DNA of 39,845 bases from Acidimicrobiaceae bacterium (lineage in GTDB: Bacteria > Actinomycetota > Acidimicrobiia > Acidimicrobiales > Aldehydirespiratoraceae). Both the position numbers and the translations under genes were made by a program. Shown here piece by piece: positions 31,443 to 38,524 of this stretch (its first letter is position 1; each line of letters begins with the position of its first letter). The stretch lies in NCBI GenBank assembly GCA_028819005.1, contig JAPPMP010000037.1, positions 1-39,845 on the forward strand. Direction: 5' to 3'. The notes below the pieces were generated by a model. That model was given only the letters and a program-made list of their open reading frames with translations, did no database searches and was not told where the DNA came from.

Positions 31443-32999
31443 CTATCGTTCGCGCAGCTCGCGGCGCAGAATCTTGCCGGACGCGCTCTTGGGGATGGCG
31501 TCGATCACTTCGAGCAGGCGGACCTGCTTGTAGCTGACCAGATGCTCGCCGACGAGCGCTTGAACCTCTTCGAGAGTGACGCCGGCGCCCGGTGCGCACA
31601 CCACGAAGGCTTTGGGAATCTCTCCGGCTTCGACGTCTTCAACCCCGATCACGGCCACATCGATGATCGCCGGATGGGTGATGAGCACAGCTTCGATCTC
31701 AGCGGGCGGCACTTGGAAGCCCTTGTATTTGATGAGTTCCTTGATGCGGTCGACGATCGAGTAGTGCCCTGCCTCGTCGAGCACGGCCACATCGCCGGTG
31801 TGCAGCCAACCGTCTGAGTCGATGGTCTCGGCTGTGGCCTCGGGGTTGTTGAGGTAGCCCTTCATCACCATCGGGCCGCGGACCCACAGTTCGCCCCGGC
31901 CGCCGACGTCTTGGTCCTCGCCTGTTTCGGGGTCCACGATGCGGCACTCGGTGTTGGACACCGCCGTGCCGCTCGTGCCGGGCCGATAGTTCCCCTCCGG
32001 AGTGGCGTGGGTGACGGGGCTGAGCTCGGTCATGCCGTAGCCTTGGACAATCTCGCAGCCCACACGATCAGCCGCTTCTTCTGCCAGGTCGGCGCCGAGT
32101 GGCGCCGCGCCCGAGAACACCTGCTTGAGGCTCGACAGGTCGTAGTTCTCCACAAGCGGAGACTTGGCCAATGCCAGCACCATCGGGGGAACTGCGAAGA
32201 AGCGGGTGATCCGCAACGACTGCACCAGCGTCAGTGCCGCTTCCAGGTCGAACCGCGGCATGGTCACCACGGTCACCCCGTTGGCGAGCAGGCCGTTCAT
32301 CAGGACCTGCATCCCGTAGATGTGGAAGAATGGCAGCGCGGCGAGTCCCGCTTCGTCCTCTTCGTATTGGAGCACGTGTTCCATCTGGCAGACGTTGGCG
32401 ACCAGATTGTGGTGGGTGAGCATCACCCCTTTGGGAAGGCCCGTGGTGCCCGACGAGTACGGCAGCACCATCACGTCGCTGTGGAGGTCGACGGAGACCT
32501 GGTCGATCGGATCGGCCATGAGCGAGGACATCGGCGTGGTGGCCGGCGCGCCTTGGGGTGCCTCCCCCGCCACGATCACCTCGCTGACGGCGGTGCCTTC
32601 GACCGCGGCCAGCGCTACTTCGAGGAACATCGGAATCGTCAGAAGCAACGACGCCCCTGAATCCTGAAGTTGGAACCTGACTTCTTCTGCGCCGTAGGTC
32701 GGATTGATGGTGGTGATTGTGGCCCCGGCGACTCCCACGGCATGGAACACCAGTGCGTACTCGGGGATGTTGGGGGCCATGATCCCGAGAACATCACCGG
32801 GTCCGAAGCCCCGAGCGGCCAGACCGCCGGCCATGGAGCGGATCGCCGAGTCAAGCTCGGCGAAGGTGTAGGAGGAAGCGCCCGCGTCGGTAATGGCCAC
32901 GCGATCGGGAACGCTCTGCGCGTGCCGCATAACCAGTTCAGTTATGGAGACGTCTGGGATCTCCACGCTGGGCAGCGGACTGGTGTGGATAATTGTCAT
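31443..32999 (-). CDS. 4-coumarate-CoA ligase-like acyl-CoA synthetase
   Basis: 518 residues, adenylate-forming enzyme. Motifs: LPYSSGTTGLPKGVMLTH (A3), ALPFFHIYGMQVL, SGAAPLGADL, VQGYGMTELSP (A5), GELWVRGPMVMKGYL, GWLHTGD (A7), IKELIKYKGFQVPPAEIE (A8) and PKSASGKILRRELRE (A10, catalytic Lys). It activates a carboxylic acid as acyl-AMP and transfers it to CoA. The order of motifs and the KYKGFQVPPAEIE hinge fit 4CL and related aryl/acyl ligases; the acid substrate is unknown. It begins a minus-strand run of three genes with homocysteine methyltransferase and LLM oxidoreductase, though 48- and 87-bp gaps do not prove an operon. Confidence 0.93.
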   Translation of the reverse strand: MTIIHTSPLPSVEIPDVSITELVMRHAQSVPDRVAITDAGASSYTFAELDSAIRSMAGGLAARGFGPGDVLGIMAPNIPEYALVFHAVGVAGATITTINPTYGAEEVRFQLQDSGASLLLTIPMFLEVALAAVEGTAVSEVIVAGEAPQGAPATTPMSSLMADPIDQVSVDLHSDVMVLPYSSGTTGLPKGVMLTHHNLVANVCQMEHVLQYEEDEAGLAALPFFHIYGMQVLMNGLLANGVTVVTMPRFDLEAALTLVQSLRITRFFAVPPMVLALAKSPLVENYDLSSLKQVFSGAAPLGADLAEEAADRVGCEIVQGYGMTELSPVTHATPEGNYRPGTSGTAVSNTECRIVDPETGEDQDVGGRGELWVRGPMVMKGYLNNPEATAETIDSDGWLHTGDVAVLDEAGHYSIVDRIKELIKYKGFQVPPAEIEAVLITHPAIIDVAVIGVEDVEAGEIPKAFVVCAPGAGVTLEEVQALVGEHLVSYKQVRLLEVIDAIPKSASGKILRRELRER

Positions 33000-33138
33000 C
33001 GGGATCTCTCCAGCTCAGGTCGTGGTGGATCGTAGCGTGAACATCTTCTGCAGGCTCAGCGGACCACCGATATGGTGGACCCGTCGCCTGAGGTCGCCCA
33101 AAAGACTCCGAAGAGGCGAACAGACCCGGAACAGATTG

Positions 33139-33483
33139 ATGGACCCGCTCATCTACCCCGACGATCCTCGCAGAGTTCGCAGCCGGAGACCTCTGCGTGC
33201 CTTCATCCGCCGGATGATGCGGCCGGCGCCACGTCCCCCCGCCGAATCCGACATCTTCACCGCGGCCCGCCACGTCACCGGCGCGATAGGAGCGGGCACG
33301 AGTCCGGCCTACGACGCGCTCGCCGAAGGGGGCGAGCGCCTCAACCGTTCACTGCGCGAGAATCCGTTGCCGCCGAGCACGCACATTTCGCATCGTGACT
33401 CCACCCGCCACAATATTCCTGTCCCGCTCTCTGAGCGCTGTATTGGGGACTGCCGCAAATCAACAGACAGCGACGTCGACTAG
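33139..33483 (+). CDS. Hypothetical Arg-rich protein
   Basis: 114 residues from the ATG at 33139 (MDPLIYPDDPRRVRSRRPLR). The first ~80 codons have the strong G/C third-position bias of real genes in this window; the last ~30 do not, which may mean a natural end, a frameshift or a false extension. The N-terminal half is rich in Arg and Pro. The middle (AARHVTGAIGAGTSPAYDAL) looks ordered. I recognise no family. It diverges from the acyl-CoA ligase gene and converges on the zinc-ribbon membrane protein. It may not be a gene. Confidence 0.4.
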   Translation: MDPLIYPDDPRRVRSRRPLRAFIRRMMRPAPRPPAESDIFTAARHVTGAIGAGTSPAYDALAEGGERLNRSLRENPLPPSTHISHRDSTRHNIPVPLSERCIGDCRKSTDSDVD

Positions 33484-33522
33484 CATCGGGGCACACAGCG
33501 CATCACTTGAGACGTTGGAGGA

Positions 33523-34944
33523 TCAGGGTTTCGGCGGGAGCAGCAGCAGAGCGTCACTGCTGGGCGCGGGCGCGCCGAACACCGTCAGGTCGACGGAATT
33601 GATCCGAGCGTTCTCAACTCTGAGAACCGACAGTCTCGCTGTCGACATCGGGTCGAGCCATGCAACCACCTTCGAGTCCGGCGACCATGCCGCCCCGTTC
33701 GGAACCGGGTCCTCGAGCCGCACAAGACTGCTCGCTGCGACATCGTAGAGGTGACTGGTCGGCGAGGACTGACTCTCACGCGGATCGCTGACGTCTGAAG
33801 ACGTCAGCAGCAGATGTCCACCGTCGGGTGAGATTGTGAGTCTCTGGGATCCGCCCGTCAGATTGTCGACTAGTTCTCTCGGCAGGGATGCGGTCTCACC
33901 GGAAGCACGGTCGACCAACACCGCAATGCAATCCGCCATGTCTGTGCCCGACGTGTCTGTGCCCGACGTGTCTGTGCATCGGATCTCAACGTGGTGGACC
34001 GCATTCGCAGCGACCACCGGCCACTCAGAGAAGCGGGTCAACTGCACCTGGGTGGTGACAAACGTCTCGCCGGTCACGCTGGTGACGAGCACACCGAGTC
34101 CGGGAACCTCCAGAAGCGTTGCTCCGAGCGGCACTTCCAGATCGACCATGAACACTCCTGAGCTGTTTCCGACGAAGAGCCTCGCAGGGTCCGGGGGTTC
34201 GTCGAACACCAGTGCAAGATGGTCGTCTGCGCCCACAATGACCAGACCCCATGTCGCTGAGAGTCGGTGAACAGAGGGGGCACTTGGTGCGTTGTCAACC
34301 ACAAAGCCGTACGTTCCCGAGGCTCGGTCATACATCACAAAGGAGCCGTAGCCCTCCAACAGGTCGTCCATGTTTGCTTCGGACGGGTTCACAAGCTGAG
34401 TCGATTCGGTTGAGACGGCAGGGTCCACCAGGGCGACCGCCTCTCCATCAGACACCAGATACGCAAATTGATGGCCGCCTGTGTGCTGGGCAAAATAGTG
34501 TCGGGAAACTGCTTCCAGGATTTCTCTGCGACGAATCTCAGACGCGCTGACGCCCTCGTCGGGGTAACCGGCGGTATCGGTTGTGGAGTCGTCGCCCGGC
34601 GTTGACGGGTTGTCGGTCGGATCCTCGCCCGGATTCTGGGGGTTCTCGCGATCCTGTACACGCTCAGAGGAATCCCGGCCGACGATCAATGCTGCTGCGC
34701 ATATCGCCAACAACGCCACAAGAAACCAAGCAACGCGGCCAGTTCTGTTGATCGGCGCGGGAACTGTTGTGTCCTCTGTGAATCCACTGCGCGAGAAGGC
34801 GTCTTGGCTGTGGTCGATTCGCTGGCCACATTTGGGGCAGTGGCTTCCTGGGGGGCTGTCGACGTAGCGCGTTTCGGTTCCGATTGAAAGGCTTTCGACT
34901 TGAGGATGGTTCGGACTAGTGGCTCGCTTGCTCTTTCGCCTCAT
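33523..34944 (-). CDS. Zinc-ribbon membrane protein with extracytoplasmic beta-rich domain
   Basis: 473 residues. A cytoplasmic N-terminus carries HCPKCGQRID, a single CxxC knuckle. One transmembrane helix follows at about residues 70-89 (VAWFLVALLAICAAALIVG), then a Pro/Asp/Thr-rich linker. The large C-terminal part (~135-473) is beta-rich, with strands that recall a propeller (LTISPDGGHLLLTSSDV, AAWSPDSKVVAWLD). A 15-bp in-frame repeat encodes GTDTSGTDTS-like sequence near residue ~330. I do not recognise the family; a membrane sensor or scaffold is possible. It diverges from the CobW-type gene. Confidence 0.75.
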   Translation of the reverse strand: MRRKSKRATSPNHPQVESLSIGTETRYVDSPPGSHCPKCGQRIDHSQDAFSRSGFTEDTTVPAPINRTGRVAWFLVALLAICAAALIVGRDSSERVQDRENPQNPGEDPTDNPSTPGDDSTTDTAGYPDEGVSASEIRRREILEAVSRHYFAQHTGGHQFAYLVSDGEAVALVDPAVSTESTQLVNPSEANMDDLLEGYGSFVMYDRASGTYGFVVDNAPSAPSVHRLSATWGLVIVGADDHLALVFDEPPDPARLFVGNSSGVFMVDLEVPLGATLLEVPGLGVLVTSVTGETFVTTQVQLTRFSEWPVVAANAVHHVEIRCTDTSGTDTSGTDMADCIAVLVDRASGETASLPRELVDNLTGGSQRLTISPDGGHLLLTSSDVSDPRESQSSPTSHLYDVAASSLVRLEDPVPNGAAWSPDSKVVAWLDPMSTARLSVLRVENARINSVDLTVFGAPAPSSDALLLLPPKP

Positions 34945-35023
34945 CTGGGCGCGAATCTAGTCCGCTTGGCGGTGTGGATAGAATGACGTCCTCACCTAGC
35001 GGACCGCGGGGAACGGGATTCAA

Positions 35024-35956
35024 GTGGACAGCGAGGAACCTTTGGCAGACGTCGGTTTGGAGATCGTTGGTTTGGAGTTGATCGCCCCCTGGGACGGTCG
35101 CCGGGTGCCGGTCACTCTGCTCGGCGGGTACCTCGGGGCGGGCAAGACCACGGTGATCAACGAGGTGCTGGCTCGGACCGATCAGCCGATCGCGGTGCTG
35201 GTCAACGATGTCGGATCGGTGAATGTCGATGCATCGCTGGTTCGCCGTCGCCACGGCGACACCATTGAATTGACCGACGGATGCGTCTGCTGCAGCCTCG
35301 CCGGGGGTTTGGCAGAAGCGTTCGACGGCTTGCGGGACCGGGACTCCCCGCCTGATCATGTCATCGTGGAGCTGAGCGGCATCGCCGATCCGGCTCGGGT
35401 GGCGCCGTGGGCCTCTTCGCCTGGGTTCTCGTTGGACGGTGTGGTGGTGCTGGTCGACGCCGATCAGTTCCCGGAGCGCTTCAGCGATCCGGCCACGGCT
35501 GATTCTGTGAAGACCCAGCTCGGGGCGGCGGATCTGGTTGTTCTCAGCAAACTCGACATCGCAGCGGCGGCTGATGTGGCCGAGACCCGCTCGATCCTGG
35601 GGGACTGCATTCCCGGTGTCCCGGTTCTGAGCAGTGACGACGCGGTCGCGACTGCCTCGTTTGTCGATTTGGCCACTCGTCGGCCCGGTGGGGTGGCCGA
35701 TACCGGACCGGCAAACCTGTTCGACGCTCACGAAGTCTCGACTGTTGCGGTGCCCCGGCCCATTGCCCGTGCTGAGTTTGAAGCGATGATCGACGCTTTG
35801 TCTCCTTCTACCTTGCGCGCCAAGGGCATTGCGGTGACCCCCGACGGCACCCGGCTGCTCGCCCAGGTCGTGGGCCGACGCCGCTGCGTCACCGTGCTCC
35901 CAGACGCCGAATCCCAACCCCCCACCGACCTGGTGGTCATCAGTCCGCGGAGTTGA
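35024..35956 (+). CDS. CobW/P47K-type GTPase (COG0523 metal chaperone family)
   Basis: 310 residues from a GTG. G1/Walker A is LLGGYLGAGKTT (Lys ~41), followed by NDVG, the metal-binding CVCCSLAGG (Cys ~87, 89, 90), the G3-like ELSGIADPARVAPW and a G4-like SKLD. The C-terminal CobW_C domain is small and ends in VVISPRS. G3E-family members deliver metals such as zinc, cobalt or nickel to client enzymes with GTP hydrolysis. No His-rich stretch or client gene is visible, so the metal is unknown. It is divergent from the zinc-ribbon membrane protein and followed at once by the 16-bp repeat array. Confidence 0.9.
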   Translation: MDSEEPLADVGLEIVGLELIAPWDGRRVPVTLLGGYLGAGKTTVINEVLARTDQPIAVLVNDVGSVNVDASLVRRRHGDTIELTDGCVCCSLAGGLAEAFDGLRDRDSPPDHVIVELSGIADPARVAPWASSPGFSLDGVVVLVDADQFPERFSDPATADSVKTQLGAADLVVLSKLDIAAAADVAETRSILGDCIPGVPVLSSDDAVATASFVDLATRRPGGVADTGPANLFDAHEVSTVAVPRPIARAEFEAMIDALSPSTLRAKGIAVTPDGTRLLAQVVGRRRCVTVLPDAESQPPTDLVVISPRS

Positions 35957-35965
35957 CTCTCTCCC

Positions 35966-36061
35966 GGACCGATCAGCTGGCGGACCGATCAGCTGGCGAA
36001 CCGATCAGCTGGCGAACCGATCAGCTGGCGGACCGATCAGCTGGCGGACCGATCAGCTGGC
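35966..36061. repeat. 16-bp tandem array, six copies
   Basis: Six head-to-tail units of G(G/A)ACCGATCAGCTGGC start at 35966, 35982, 35998, 36014, 36030 and 36046; a partial unit (GAACC) follows. The second base is G, G, A, A, G, G. Each unit contains GATC and CAGCTG. There are no spacers, so it is not a CRISPR array. It begins 9 bp after the CobW-type stop and ends 16 bp before the glyoxalase fragment. Confidence 0.95.
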
Positions 36062-36077
36062 GAACCGGCCCGGTCGG

Positions 36078-36401
36078 TTAGTCGGCCTCGTCGTTCGGTC
36101 CCTTCTGTGGCGCTTCGATCAGTTCGACACAGGTGCCGTCGGGATCGAGAAAGAACAGCGCCCGCAGATCTGAGGGAAGTCCGGGTCCCATCTCCAGCGC
36201 CACGGGCGGGCAGAAGCATTTGACCTCTGCGTCTACCAGTGCTTCGTAGTCACGGTCGATGTCATCGGTGAGCAGGGCTATGCGGAAGATCCCCAGTTCG
36301 TTGGCTCGCCGTTGAACCGAGCGGCCGGCTTTCGGTGACTTCCACTCCACCAGATCGAAGGTGAATTGGCTACAGCAAGGCCCAGCCCGCGCAAACTCCA
36401 C
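36078..36401 (-). pseudogene. Truncated VOC/glyoxalase-family gene
   Basis: 107 residues from a GTG, of which about 95 match the C-terminal part of a VOC-superfamily protein: QFTFDLVEWKSP, NELGIFRIALLTDDIDRDYEALVDA and GLPSDLRALFFLDPDGTCVELIEAP. A complete VOC domain has a further N-terminal part with the first beta-alpha-beta unit and a metal His. That part is absent; the sequence upstream (36402-36494) gives no VOC-like translation in any minus frame. The 5' end has been replaced by the VapC gene region, which suggests deletion on insertion of the toxin-antitoxin pair. It may be silent or make a half-domain protein. Confidence 0.7.
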
Positions 36402-36494
36402 GGGTCACGACCCCTGGGAGCGAGCGTTGTCGCCGCCGATATCCCGCCGATGTTGGTCTCCTTGGGAGAATACCCAGCGCCCGTAATCACGTTG

Positions 36495-36932
36495 TCAGCG
36501 TTTCTGAGGAGCGAAGGGATTGAGCCATTCGAGTTCGGTGAACCTGCCAAAATCAGAATCGGCGGACACGATAGACAGCCCATGTTCAATGCACAGTGCC
36601 GCGAGTGCGGCATCGGGAATCAGATTTGCGCCAAGGTGCAAATCTCGGATCAGGCGGCCCAAGATCTCTGGGTAACCGCGGCCGGGTTGAGGTGCCCAAG
36701 CGTTGGGAGCATCCAGCCAACTCTGCACCAACGCCCATGCTTCTGCGGGTGTGAGCGGAGTTGTCATCGCACGGGGATTGGTCGAGATGCGCAGGAACGC
36801 CGTCAGTGATTGCCACGGCAGCCCTACCCGCCTCGGGCCATTCAACGCTTCTTCGATCCAGTCTTTTGCCACGGCGTGGTACGGACTGTCTTCGTCCACC
36901 GCGTACAGCAGGATATTGGCGTCTACCAGCAT
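36495..36932 (-). CDS. vapC: PIN-domain toxin VapC
   Basis: 145 residues. PIN ribonuclease fold: MLVDANILLYAVDEDSPYH with the first catalytic Asp (Asp4), WQSLTAFLRISTNPRAM, LIPDAALAALCIEHGLSIVSADSDFGRF with the later Asp cluster, ending ELEWLNPF. VapC toxins cleave tRNA or rRNA; the target is unknown. It follows the VapB gene by 6 bp on the same strand, the standard antitoxin-toxin order. It lies in the accessory island between the truncated VOC gene and the ASCH/HNH pair. The acidic residue that many VapCs place in the LTAFLRI helix is not evident, as in one common VapC subgroup. Confidence 0.9.
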   Translation of the reverse strand: MLVDANILLYAVDEDSPYHAVAKDWIEEALNGPRRVGLPWQSLTAFLRISTNPRAMTTPLTPAEAWALVQSWLDAPNAWAPQPGRGYPEILGRLIRDLHLGANLIPDAALAALCIEHGLSIVSADSDFGRFTELEWLNPFAPQKR

Positions 36933-36938
36933 TGCAGG

Positions 36939-37169
36939 TCAGCGAGCCTGATGACCTTCGAGAAAGTCGACCGCCTCGGCCACATTCGTCACATCGATCC
37001 GAATCCCGAGGCGGCGCGTCTGCTGAACGAAAGGCTTCGGGGATGTTTCGGCCAACAGCCCGCGCCGAAGCAAGCAGTTGACAGCTTCCGAGACGCCCAT
37101 CCCGCTCTCGTTGCGAAGTTGTGCAAGCGCCTTCGCAGTGTCGTCGTCGAGTTCTACGGTGGTCCTCAT
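36939..37169 (-). CDS. vapB: Ribbon-helix-helix antitoxin VapB
   Basis: 76 residues from the ATG at 37169; a GTG codon directly precedes it. The N-terminus MRTTVELDDDTAKALAQL and GVSEAVNCLLRRGL form a ribbon-helix-helix DNA-binding domain. The C-terminal RRLGIRIDVTNVAEAVDFLE would bind the VapC toxin. It should neutralise VapC and repress its own operon together with it. An inverted repeat around a good -10 box overlaps the start codon and is the likely operator. Confidence 0.88.
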   Translation of the reverse strand: MRTTVELDDDTAKALAQLRNESGMGVSEAVNCLLRRGLLAETSPKPFVQQTRRLGIRIDVTNVAEAVDFLEGHQAR

Positions 37170-37198
37170 CACACAGAGTATACATGCGAATGTGTGAT
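37168..37198 (-). promoter_or_regulatory. vapBC promoter and operator, apparently leaderless
   Basis: Perfect 8-bp arms ATCACACA (37168-37175) and TGTGTGAT (37191-37198) enclose 15 bp. Between them, read on the minus strand, is TATACT (37183-37178), a good -10 box. The start codon of vapB falls within or next to the arm nearest the gene, about 9 nt from the -10, so the mRNA should have almost no leader and no Shine-Dalgarno is seen. Binding of VapB(C) to the arms would block RNA polymerase. Confidence 0.6.
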
Positions 37199-37223
37199 TA
37201 ACTCCATCTAAATGATTTGATTA

Positions 37224-37237
37224 GCACATCAATGTGC
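37224..37237. promoter_or_regulatory. 14-bp palindrome upstream of vapBC
   Basis: GCACAT-CA-ATGTGC lies in the locally AT-richer gap between the ASCH gene stop and the vapBC promoter. The two-base centre makes a DNA-binding site more likely than a hairpin terminator; it shares the TGTG element with the vapB operator arms. Confidence 0.35.
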
Positions 37238-37264
37238 AAGAACTCTCCGTCCCTCGGCTCGATG

Positions 37265-37726
37265 CTACGCCGCTAGGCGCAATAGTTCGTCGCCGGTCCG
37301 GGTGTCGACGTAGGCGAAGCTCTGCGGGGGTCTGAACCCCGGTGATGTCTCGCGCAGGCGTGTGAGCGGAATCGGTTGGGGAAGGGAGGCTGGGTCTGCG
37401 AGCGTCAAGGCAGTGCCCTTCTCAACACCTTCGAAGTAGTTCAAGAACTCCTGATGGTTGATCCCCGTTCGTGGGCCGAATTCCCGCCACAGGGCTGCTA
37501 GCCGTTCGGACACCACGCTTGTCACGATGCACGTTCCGACGAGCGCTCGCACCGGCGACGTCGCATAAATCAGCGCCCGCGTCGGCACAACTATCTTCGG
37601 CTCCGATCGCCTCAGCTCAACCGTCTTGGCACCAGCGAGAATCGCTTCAGCGAACCTCGGCTTGAGCGGAAGAACGATCATCCGACCTGGATCGAGAGCA
37701 GCGTGAGCTATGCTAGAATTGCTCAT
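37265..37726 (-). CDS. ASCH-domain (PUA-like) protein
   Basis: 153 residues. The ASCH fold is indicated by MIVLPLKPRFAEAILAGAKTVELRRSEP, split here into the beta-strand PLKPRFAEAILAG and the KTVELRR pocket-side motif, then ALIYATSPVRALVGTCIV and a C-terminal beta part. ASCH/PUA-like domains bind RNA or modified bases. Related EVE, SRA and PUA-like domains read modified DNA bases in restriction systems. The ATG at 37726 overlaps the stop of the HNH gene by 4 nt (ATGA), so the pair is translationally coupled and probably functions together. RNA-directed roles remain possible. Confidence 0.8.
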   Translation of the reverse strand: MSNSSIAHAALDPGRMIVLPLKPRFAEAILAGAKTVELRRSEPKIVVPTRALIYATSPVRALVGTCIVTSVVSERLAALWREFGPRTGINHQEFLNYFEGVEKGTALTLADPASLPQPIPLTRLRETSPGFRPPQSFAYVDTRTGDELLRLAA

Positions 37727-38424
37727 GCTGCTGGGTTCCTAGGAAGCACTAAGCCCCGACCGTCTTCGGTGTCCGCAACGGTCAGCGGTGGCATCGTTGC
37801 GTGCCGCCACTTGGTGATTTCGGGCTTGTTGGCCTTGCGCTTGTTGCAATAGGTGTGCGCTGCTTGGAGGTTGTCGATCTTGTGCAGGCGGCTCGTGTAG
37901 TACGTCCCCGGTTCGGCTTTCCCACGATCGTTGACGTCAAAGAACACGAACACCTTCGGAACGATGTGTTCAATCTGAGCGCCCTTGAGTTTCATTTCTG
38001 CTCCGCACAGCCCGCACCGCTGGCCGTCACGCCCATAGACATATTTGAGCATTTTGCGCCGATGTTCATCGTCCCAGCGGCCGGCGGCGTCAGGTTCGTC
38101 AGATTCCAGGTACCGGCGCTGGACATTATCGACAGTCTTTGCGACCTTCGCGAAGAATCCCTGAGGCTCTTTGTCAGCTTCTGAGTTTGATTCCCCTTCA
38201 ACGCTGGCTCGGGATTCTTCGGGCGGCGCGGGTCGATCCGTGTCGCCTGCTGCGTCCACCGGTGACTTGATCTGCAACGTGCCTCGGCATCGCGGGAATT
38301 CAGTGCAGCCCCAGAACTGATTGCCTGCTTTCACTCCCTTACGCGCGGTGCGCAGGAGCATTGGACGCTCGCATCTCGGACAGTTCGGAACCGACTCTGT
38401 GTTGTGCGCTGACAATCCGCTCAT
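37723..38424 (-). CDS. Topoisomerase-type C4 zinc finger plus HNH nuclease
   Basis: 233 residues with GAGG upstream of the ATG. The N-terminal ~50 residues form a topoisomerase I-like zinc finger: NCPRCERPMLLRTARKG, then FWGCTEFPRCRGT, giving four Cys. A charged linker of ~80 residues follows. The C-terminal HNH nuclease (~130-220) shows RDGQRCGLCGAEM, then QIEHIVPKVF and, after an insertion, LQAAHTYCNKRKANK; Cys pairs, IEH and the final His/Asn/Cys complete a beta-beta-alpha metal site. The zinc finger suggests binding to single-stranded DNA. It is coupled to the ASCH gene and lies next to type I hsdR; a restriction role is inferred. Confidence 0.82.
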   Translation of the reverse strand: MSGLSAHNTESVPNCPRCERPMLLRTARKGVKAGNQFWGCTEFPRCRGTLQIKSPVDAAGDTDRPAPPEESRASVEGESNSEADKEPQGFFAKVAKTVDNVQRRYLESDEPDAAGRWDDEHRRKMLKYVYGRDGQRCGLCGAEMKLKGAQIEHIVPKVFVFFDVNDRGKAEPGTYYTSRLHKIDNLQAAHTYCNKRKANKPEITKWRHATMPPLTVADTEDGRGLVLPRNPAA

Positions 38425-38524
38425 GATCCTCTTCCGGCTGGGGTATACCGATACGTTCCTGACAATTCTGCCCGTACGAGTGCCACCTGTCGCAATTTGC
38501 TGTCGCGATGCAGCACGTATCGGT

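Noticed and set aside
35966-36061. CRISPR array
   Set aside because: Units are 16 bp, directly abutting with no spacers, and no cas genes are near.
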